The position numbers and the translations under genes were made by a program. A DNA stretch of 59,781 nt from Gemmatimonadota bacterium. GTDB taxonomy: Bacteria; Gemmatimonadota; Gemmatimonadetes; Gemmatimonadales; GWC2-71-9. Positions within the stretch are counted from its first letter, which is position 1. Every line of letters starts with the position of its first letter. The stretch lies in the NCBI GenBank assembly GCA_003222115.1, contig QHUL01000072.1, forward strand, positions 1 to 59,781, in the 5' to 3' direction. A model generated the notes under the pieces. That model did no database searches, was not told the origin of the DNA, and saw only the letters and a list, made by a program, of their open reading frames with translations. Below are positions 53,812-59,781 of the stretch, one piece after another.

Positions 53812-54689
53812 AGCCCGCGCCGTTCGCCTACCACCGGCCCGCCACCCTGGACGAGGCGCTGGCACTGCTCGCCGAGCACGGCGGCGAGGCGAAGCCGCTG
53901 GCGGGGGGCCAGAGCTTGATCCCCGCGATGAACTTCCGGCTCGCCCGCCCCGCGGTGCTGGTGGACCTGAACCGCGTGGCGGAGCTCGGCTACGTGCGCG
54001 CGGGCCGCGACGGCCTGCAGATCGGCGCGATGACGCGCCAGCGCGCGGTCGAGCGGAGTGATGCGGTCCGGAGCGCGGCGCCCCTCTTGGCGGAGGCGAT
54101 GCCCTTCATCGCACACCCCCAGATCAGGAACCGCGGCACCGTGGGCGGGAGCCTCGCGCACGCCGACCCGGCCGCCGAGCTGCCGGCGGTGATGCTGGCC
54201 CTCGAGGCCCGCTTTCGGGCGCGCGGCCCGCAGGGCGAGCGCTGGATCCCGGCGGGCGAGTTCTTCACGGGGATACTCGAGACGGCGCTGGGCCCGGACG
54301 AGCTGCTGCTCGAGGTCGTGGTGCCCAAGTCGCCGGCCCGGACGGGATACGCGTTCGCGGAGCTGGCGCGCCGGCGCGGCGACTACGCGCTCGTGGGCGT
54401 CGCTGCGCGCGTGACGCTCGATCGGCGCGGGCGCTGTCAGGCGGCGCGCATCACGCTCTTCTCGGTGGGCGACGGCCCGGTCCTCGCGGCGGCGGCAGCT
54501 GCGATGCTCGACGGGCAGGAGCCCAGCCCCGAGGCGATGCGCGCGGCCGCCGACGCCGCCGCGCAGCGGGACATCGATCCCCCCTCGGACATTCACGCGT
54601 CCGCAGCCTATCGCCGCCGGCTCGCCGCGGTGCTCACGCGCCGCGCGCTGGCGCGCGCCGTGGAGCGCGCGGCACAGGCGAGCCAATGA
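53808..54689 (+). CDS. molybdenum hydroxylase, FAD-binding medium subunit (second set)
   Basis: A 293-residue CoxM-type flavoprotein. FAD loops are LAGGQSLIPAMNFRLARP (about 31-48) and IRNRGTVGGSLAHADPAAELPA (about 103-124), followed by the C-terminal domain (FAELARRRGDYALVGVAA). ATG start overlaps the large-subunit stop (ATGA). It completes the enzyme encoded from 50975. Confidence 0.93.
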
Positions 54690-54717
54690 TGAGCGCGGCC
54701 GACCCGGAGGTAGCCCA

Positions 54718-55521
54718 ATGAAGCTGTACGATCTCTCGCAACCGTTGAACGAGCGCTCCTCGTTCTGGCCCTATTACCCGCCGTTCGAAGTGAAGTACAT
54801 CAAGCGCAAAGCCGAGCACGGCGTGAACGCCCAGTACATCATGACCTCGAACCACATGGGCACGCACCTCGACGCGCCGCGCCATTTCGTCACCGCCGGC
54901 AAGACGATCGACGAGCTGCCGCTCGAGTGGCTGTGCGGCCCCGGGGTGATCGTGGACCTGCGGGACGAAATGGACGAGCTCGCGGTGTACACGCCGCAGA
55001 TGATCGAAAAGCGGGTCGCGGTGAAGCAGGGCGACGTGCTGCTGCTGCACACCGGGTGGCACCGCTACGCCGACTTCGGTGCCACGCCGGACGAGGAGCG
55101 TTACTACCACTATCACCCCGGCGCCCATCCCGACCTGGTGCCGTGGCTGCTCGAGAAGCAGATCCACGTCTGGGGCGTGGACTGCGTCTCCACCGACCAT
55201 CCCATGAACCTCCCGATCGGCCGCTTCCTCGGCAAAGGAGCGCAGGGCCACTGCGACCGGGTGCGCGCCAAGGCGGAGCAGAAGTTCGGCGGCAAGCAGG
55301 CGGTCGACCGGATGTTCCCGGACTCCGCGTATCAGTTGACGCACAACGCGCTGTTCCCGAAGGACTGCATCCACATCGAGAACCTGGGCGGCGAGATCGA
55401 CGCCTCCGAGCTCCAGAACAAGCGGCTCATCGTCGGGTGCTTCCCGTGGAAGTTCAAGGGAGGCGAGGCCGCGTTCGCGCGCGTGGTGGCGTTTCAGGGA
55501 GACTGGGGCAAGTGGGCGTAG
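54718..55521 (+). CDS. cyclase-family metal-dependent hydrolase (kynurenine formamidase/isatin hydrolase-like)
   Basis: A 267-residue protein of the cyclase family (PF04199), which uses Zn or Mn to hydrolyse amide bonds or cyclic amides. The metal-binding motif HMGTHLDAPRH is at about 46-56, with further His in TGWHRY and a DCVSTDHP segment. It is 28 nt after the FAD subunit with GGAGG before the ATG. Relatives include isatin hydrolase and KynB. Coupled to a Mo-hydroxylase and an amidase it may open a hydroxylated N-ring. Substrate unknown. Confidence 0.88.
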   Translation: MKLYDLSQPLNERSSFWPYYPPFEVKYIKRKAEHGVNAQYIMTSNHMGTHLDAPRHFVTAGKTIDELPLEWLCGPGVIVDLRDEMDELAVYTPQMIEKRVAVKQGDVLLLHTGWHRYADFGATPDEERYYHYHPGAHPDLVPWLLEKQIHVWGVDCVSTDHPMNLPIGRFLGKGAQGHCDRVRAKAEQKFGGKQAVDRMFPDSAYQLTHNALFPKDCIHIENLGGEIDASELQNKRLIVGCFPWKFKGGEAAFARVVAFQGDWGKWA

Positions 55522-55531
55522 GGGGTAGGGC

Positions 55532-56941
55532 GTGGCCACCGAGCTAGCCGACCTTCCCGCGGCGGAGATCGCGCGACTGATCGCGGCGCGCGACGTCTCG
55601 CCCGTCGCGGTCCTCCAAGCCTGCCTCGCGCGGCTCGAGCGCCACAACCCGGTCATCAACGCGGTCGTGACGCTGAACCCGCACGCGCTGGACGACGCCC
55701 GCGAGCTGGAGCGGCGACTCGCCCGCGGAGAGCCGCCGGGCCCGCTGTGCGGGCTCCCCGTCGGCATCAAGGACGTGACTCCGGTGGCGGGGCTCCGCAC
55801 CACGTTCGGGTCGCCGCTCTACAAGGACTACGTCCCCGCCGAAGACGCCCTGGTGGTGCAGCGGCTGCGCGCGGCGGGCGCCGTGATCCTCGGCAAGACC
55901 AACTGCCCCGAGTTCGCGGCGGGAGGGAACACCTTCAACGAGGTGTTCGGTCGCACGCGCAATCCGTGGGACCCGGCGTTGAGCGCGGGCGGCTCGACGG
56001 GGGGCGGGTGCGCGGCGCTCGCCACCGGAATGATCGCGCTCGCCGAAGGCACGGACCTGGGCGGCTCGCTCCGCATCCCCGCCTCGTTCTGCGGCGTGGT
56101 CGGGCTGCGGCCGTCCGTGGGACTCGTCCCGACGTACCCCAGCGACTGGCCGTGGGACACGCTCCAGGTCACGGGCCCGGTGGCACGCACCGCGACCGAC
56201 GCGGCCTTGATGCTGCAGGCCGTGTGCGGGCCGAGCCCGCTCGCTCCGCTGGCCCAGCCCGTGGCCGGGCGGGATTTCGTGGGTGCCGTCGCAAGCGGCG
56301 TCCCGCGTGGCCTTCGGGTCGCCTACTGTCCCGACGTCGCCGGGATCGGCATCGACCCCGCGATCGAGGACGTGTGCCGCCGGGCGGCGTGCGGGCTGGA
56401 GCAGCTCGGGGCGGGTGTGGAGGTCGTCCAGCTCGACCTCGCGTTCGCACGCCCCGCGTTCCTGGCGCTGCGCGGCCTGTGGTTCGTGGCACAGATGCAT
56501 CCCCGACTCGACCAGCTGCATCGCCTCGGCCCCAACGTCGCCAACAACGTGAAGTCCGGGCTCGGGACGACGACCCGCGAGTTCGCCGCCGCCGAGGCGG
56601 CGCGCGGCCGTCTGTGGCACCTGTTCCGCGAGCTGTTCGAGCGGTTCGACCACCTCGTGACGCCCTGCATGGCGGTGCCGCCCTTCCCCGTCGAGCAGAA
56701 CTATCCCGCAACGGTCGCCGGGAAGAAGATGGAGACGTACGTGGATTGGATCGCCCCCACGTTCGTGCTGAGTCTCACCGGGCTGCCGGTGGCGTCGGTG
56801 CCCTGTGGCCTGGACGCGCGAGGCCTGCCCGTGGGCCTCCAGATCGTCGGCAAGCCGCTCGGCGAGGAGGGCGTCCTCGCGCTCGCGGGGCAGGTGCAGC
56901 AGCGCCACCCCATCGGCCGCCCACCACTGCTCGACCGCTAA
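55532..56941 (+). CDS. amidase-signature family enzyme
   Basis: A 469-residue serine amidase. The Ser-cis-Ser-Lys triad can be followed as Lys in PVGIKDVT, the Gly/Ser-rich SAGGSTGGG (with Thr where many members have a second Ser) and the nucleophile region GTDLGGSLRIPA. It hydrolyses amides in the cytosol. GTG start 10 nt after the cyclase-family gene. Together with that gene and the Mo-hydroxylase it could release ammonia from an N-containing compound. Alternatives include GatA-like or acylamide hydrolases. Context favours catabolism. Confidence 0.88.
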   Translation: MATELADLPAAEIARLIAARDVSPVAVLQACLARLERHNPVINAVVTLNPHALDDARELERRLARGEPPGPLCGLPVGIKDVTPVAGLRTTFGSPLYKDYVPAEDALVVQRLRAAGAVILGKTNCPEFAAGGNTFNEVFGRTRNPWDPALSAGGSTGGGCAALATGMIALAEGTDLGGSLRIPASFCGVVGLRPSVGLVPTYPSDWPWDTLQVTGPVARTATDAALMLQAVCGPSPLAPLAQPVAGRDFVGAVASGVPRGLRVAYCPDVAGIGIDPAIEDVCRRAACGLEQLGAGVEVVQLDLAFARPAFLALRGLWFVAQMHPRLDQLHRLGPNVANNVKSGLGTTTREFAAAEAARGRLWHLFRELFERFDHLVTPCMAVPPFPVEQNYPATVAGKKMETYVDWIAPTFVLSLTGLPVASVPCGLDARGLPVGLQIVGKPLGEEGVLALAGQVQQRHPIGRPPLLDR

Positions 56942-56951
56942 AGGAGCCTCC

Positions 56952-58712
56952 ATGACCACCCGCCAGCTCGCAGCAGCGTGCGCCGGCCTGCCGCTCGCCC
57001 TCGTCGCCGCGTCGTCGCGGCCGCCACACGACCGCGCGCTGCCGCTGGCAGCCGGCGCCCGCTTCGCGATCTCGTTCCCCGCGGCGAAGAGCGCCGCGCC
57101 GCTCGACGGCCGGGTGCTGCTGATGCTCTCGACCGACACGACGGCCGAGCCCCGGTTCCAGATCAGCGACGGGCCGAACACGCAGCTCATCTTCGGAATC
57201 GACGTGGACGCGCTCAGGCCCGGGCAGGACGCGGTCATCGACGCGGGCGCGTTCGGCTACCCGCTCGAGAGCATCGCCCGGGTGCCGCCCGGCCGGTACC
57301 GGGTGCAGGCGCTGCTCAACCGCTACGAGACGTTCCACCGCTCGGACGGGCACGTCGTGAGGCTGCCCCCCGACAAGGGCGAGGGCCAGCAGTGGAGCCG
57401 CAAGCCCGGCAACCTCTACAGCGCGCCCCGCTGGGTGGACTTCGACCCCCGCAAGAGCGCCGTCGTCCGCATCTCGCTCGACCAGGAGGTCGCGCCGATC
57501 CCCGACCCGCCCGAGACCAAGTACATCAAGCACGAGCGCATTCGCAGCAAGCTGCTGACGGAGTTCTGGGGGCGGCCGACGGACCTGGGCGCGCACGTGC
57601 TGTTGCCGGCGGGGTTCGACGAGCACCCCAACGCGCGCTACCCGCTGGTGATCTTCCACGGCCACTTCCCGTCCACGATCGAGGGGTTCCGGGAGGAGCC
57701 GCCCGACGCGAACGTGCCGTGCGAGTACAGCGAGCGGTTTCACCTCGACTGCTACAACCGCATCCAGCAGCAGTACGCCTACCAGCTCTACAAGGATTGG
57801 ACGAGCCCCGGCTTCCCGCGCGTGCTCATGATCGAGATCCAGCACCCCACGCCGTACTACGACGACTCCTACGCCGTGAACTCGGCGAACAACGGCCCCT
57901 ACGGCGACGCCATCATGCGCGAGCTCGTCCCCTACATCGAGCGGAAGTACCGCGGCATCGGGCAGGGGTGGGCGCGGTTCACCTACGGCGGCTCGACCGG
58001 GGGCTGGGAAGCCATGGCCGTGCAGATGTTCTATCCCGACGACTTCAACGGCGCCTGGATCGCGTGCCCCGATCCGATCGACTTCCGCGCCTACACGGTG
58101 GTCGACATCTACGCGGACACGAACGCTTACTACGAGACGGCCAAGTGGAAGCGCACGCCGCGTCCCGGCATTCGCGACTGGCTGGGCCACGTGCACGCGA
58201 CCCTCGAGCAGATGAACCACCGCGAGCTCGTGTTAGGCACGCACAGCCGCTCCGGCGACCAGTGGGACATCTGGGAGTCCGTCTACTCGCCCGTGGGGCC
58301 GGACGGCTACCCCAAGCGCATCTGGGACAAGCGGACGGGCACGATCGACCGCTCGGTCGCCGACTACTGGCGGGAGCACTACGACCTGTCCTACATCCTG
58401 CGGCGCGACTGGAAGACGCTCGGGCCGAAGCTGCGCGGCAAGCTCCACATCTACGTGGGCGAGGCGGACACCTACTACCTCAACGACGCCGTGTACCTGG
58501 TGGAGGAGTTCCTCAAGAGCGCGCAGGATCCGCCCTACGACGGCGAGGTGGACTACGGCGCCCGGGCGGAGCACTGCTGGAACGGCGACCACACGCGGCC
58601 CAACGCGCAGTCGCGGCTGCGCTACCACCAGATGTTCATCCCGCGGATCATCGACCGGATGCGCAGCAGCGCGCTGCCGGCGGGGGCGGACACGGTGAGC
58701 TGGCGGTACTAG
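56952..58712 (+). CDS. exported alpha/beta-hydrolase (putative esterase-like), unknown substrate
   Basis: A 586-residue protein with a signal-like N-terminus (MTTRQLAAACAGLPLALVAA). A beta-rich domain (about 35-185) precedes an alpha/beta-hydrolase region (about 205-585) similar in layout to esterase-D-type proteins: PLVIFHGHFP, then TYGGSTGGWEAMAVQMFYP with Ser as the likely nucleophile, later YVGEADTYYLND with a possible Asp and a His in CWNGDHTRP. AAGGAG lies 6 nt before the ATG. It follows the amidase by 10 nt, possibly in the same operon. I cannot name the substrate. Confidence 0.75.
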   Translation: MTTRQLAAACAGLPLALVAASSRPPHDRALPLAAGARFAISFPAAKSAAPLDGRVLLMLSTDTTAEPRFQISDGPNTQLIFGIDVDALRPGQDAVIDAGAFGYPLESIARVPPGRYRVQALLNRYETFHRSDGHVVRLPPDKGEGQQWSRKPGNLYSAPRWVDFDPRKSAVVRISLDQEVAPIPDPPETKYIKHERIRSKLLTEFWGRPTDLGAHVLLPAGFDEHPNARYPLVIFHGHFPSTIEGFREEPPDANVPCEYSERFHLDCYNRIQQQYAYQLYKDWTSPGFPRVLMIEIQHPTPYYDDSYAVNSANNGPYGDAIMRELVPYIERKYRGIGQGWARFTYGGSTGGWEAMAVQMFYPDDFNGAWIACPDPIDFRAYTVVDIYADTNAYYETAKWKRTPRPGIRDWLGHVHATLEQMNHRELVLGTHSRSGDQWDIWESVYSPVGPDGYPKRIWDKRTGTIDRSVADYWREHYDLSYILRRDWKTLGPKLRGKLHIYVGEADTYYLNDAVYLVEEFLKSAQDPPYDGEVDYGARAEHCWNGDHTRPNAQSRLRYHQMFIPRIIDRMRSSALPAGADTVSWRY

Positions 58713-58763
58713 ACCTTGACAGCCGGCCAGCCGGGCAGCAACTCAGGCACAAAGGAGCTCGCC

Positions 58764-59612
58764 ATGAACGGATCAGGGCTGAAACGCGCCCAGACGGCGC
58801 TCGCACTCCTCGTTCTCGTCATCGGGACGGCGACATGCCGTGACGCCCCGTCTCCGACCGCCTCGCTCGACCGGCCTTCCTTCATCATCAACGGCCAGCC
58901 CACGGGCGAGAACAGCTTCTCCAACGTCGGCGCTCTGCTCTTCGACTTTGATGGGAACGGCATCATTACGGGAGACGACGCCCTCTGCAGCGGCAGCCTC
59001 ATCGCTCCGACCGTGTTCCTGACGGCCGCGCATTGCGTCTCATTCTTCCCGGCCGATGCGCAGCTGTACGTCTCATTCGATGCAAACCTGTTTGCGTCGG
59101 GGCTCCAGGTCATCGCAGCCACGGCGTTCCACTTCGACCCGGGCTTCGGGCACGATCTGGGCGACCTGCACGACGTCGCCGTCGTCCTGCTCCCCGCAGG
59201 GTCGACCACGAACATCCAGCCGTTGCGACTGCCCCGAGCGGGGTTGCTCGACGATCTGACCGCGCACAACGGGCTGAAGGGCCAGATCTTTCTCAACGTC
59301 GGCTACGGGGTGGATGCCACGCTGCGCGGCAAGCCGCACTACACGTTCGACGGCGTACGCAAGGTCTCGCAGTCGCCCTTCCAGGCGCTGGAACAGTTCT
59401 GGCTCTGGCTCAATATGAACTCGCACGCAACCGGCCTCGGGGGCGACTGCTTCGGCGACTCCGGGTCGCCCAAGTTCTTCGACGGCAACACCGAGCTGAT
59501 CGTCGCCACGGTGACCACGGGCGACGCCGTCTGCCGGGCGACGAGCAAGGACTACCGGCTGGACACGTCGACGGCGCGGACTTTCCTGGGGCAGTTCGTT
59601 ACGCTGCCCTAG
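58764..59612 (+). CDS. trypsin-like (S1 family) serine protease, probable lipoprotein
   Basis: A 282-residue secreted protease. The N-terminus ends in GTATC (Cys25), a probable lipobox. The chymotrypsin-fold triad is His in TAAHC, Asp in LHDVAVVLL and Ser in GDSGSPKF, all present. A calcium-loop-like DFDGNGIITGDD at about 53-64 is unusual near the N-terminus. AAAGGAG lies 6 nt before the ATG. It stands alone, and its stop abuts the stop of the convergent acyl-CoA synthetase gene by zero bases. Confidence 0.9.
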   Translation: MNGSGLKRAQTALALLVLVIGTATCRDAPSPTASLDRPSFIINGQPTGENSFSNVGALLFDFDGNGIITGDDALCSGSLIAPTVFLTAAHCVSFFPADAQLYVSFDANLFASGLQVIAATAFHFDPGFGHDLGDLHDVAVVLLPAGSTTNIQPLRLPRAGLLDDLTAHNGLKGQIFLNVGYGVDATLRGKPHYTFDGVRKVSQSPFQALEQFWLWLNMNSHATGLGGDCFGDSGSPKFFDGNTELIVATVTTGDAVCRATSKDYRLDTSTARTFLGQFVTLP

Positions 59613-59781
59613 TCAGGCGCGTCCGGCCGAGCGAAACAGCGCCGCGACGTCCGGCTTCATCACCTTCCCCATGGCGTTGCGGGGCAGCGCGTGCACGCAG
59701 CGCAGGGCCCGCGGCACCTTGTAGGGCGCGAGCCGCTGTTTCGCCCACGCCTGCAACGCCGCGAGCGTGAGCTCGGCGGTG
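59613..59781 (-). CDS. AMP-binding acyl-CoA synthetase, C-terminal fragment (cut by window edge)
   Basis: The last 55 residues before the stop. LAPYKVPRALRCVHALPRN followed by AMGKVMKPDV is the C-terminal A10-region of the ANL (acyl-CoA/malonyl-CoA synthetase) family, with the catalytic lysine in MGKVMK. Everything upstream lies beyond 59781, so the substrate cannot be judged. Confidence 0.85.
   Translation of the reverse strand, partial: TAELTLAALQAWAKQRLAPYKVPRALRCVHALPRNAMGKVMKPDVAALFRSAGRA

Overview
The window is a high-GC (about 70%), gene-dense piece of bacterial chromosome. It looks like a member of Gemmatimonadota or a close relative. The clues are a Ser/Thr kinase with a C-terminal TPR array, a DUF5916/CBM9-type outer-membrane protein, subtilase and trypsin-like lipoproteins, frequent GTG/TTG starts and chains of genes overlapping by 4 nt. 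This placement is inference; there is no rRNA or other marker gene. I see no tRNA, rRNA, integrase, transposase or CRISPR array.

Region by region. 1-5743 (minus): a six-activity lysine/DAP operon, lysC-dapE fusion > dapB > dapA > dapD > asd (asd runs off the left edge), with every junction overlapping. 5744-7793: a beta-carbonic anhydrase behind an attenuator-like leader, then a methanethiol-oxidase/selenium-binding protein. 7831-10653: FAH-family hydrolase, class I aminotransferase, proC. 10662-12161: an orphan lipoprotein solute-binding protein. 12218-21890: a sugar-oxidation neighbourhood (isomerase/epimerase, GMC oxidoreductase with its subunit-3 partner, Gfo/Idh/MocA dehydrogenase; further right a DUF1080 protein and an MFS transporter), interrupted by a DPP-IV-like peptidase and mutM. 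It resembles a 3-keto-glycoside pathway. 21958-33327: MaoC hydratase, an unknown 197-aa protein, proline dehydrogenase, two cupredoxin proteins, an ECF sigma/anti-sigma pair, a molybdo-enzyme maturation trio (coxG, xdhC, mocA-like), a Cas4-like/DEDD fusion nuclease and a DUF5916 protein. 33480-40206: small housekeeping and oxidoreductase genes and the kinase.

40455-49110 is a purine-catabolism block: a BKACE enzyme, allantoinase, allantoicase, OHCU decarboxylase, HIU hydrolase and a membrane urate oxidase with cytochrome c on plus, meeting a three-subunit xanthine dehydrogenase on minus. Together they cover hypoxanthine/xanthine > urate > 5-hydroxyisourate > OHCU > allantoin > allantoate > ureidoglycolate + urea. 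The block is bracketed by two 86-bp direct repeats that differ at one base. The right copy is the 3' end and terminator of an intact subtilase gene (49218-50711). The left copy sits next to the kinase gene. This is the layout of an island inserted at a gene 3' end, yet no recombinase is present. It is the observation I rate highest.

50975-59781: a second three-subunit molybdenum hydroxylase operon, followed by a cyclase-family hydrolase and an amidase (a plausible N-heterocycle or amide breakdown route), a secreted alpha/beta hydrolase, a trypsin-like lipoprotein, and the end of an acyl-CoA synthetase gene running off the right edge.
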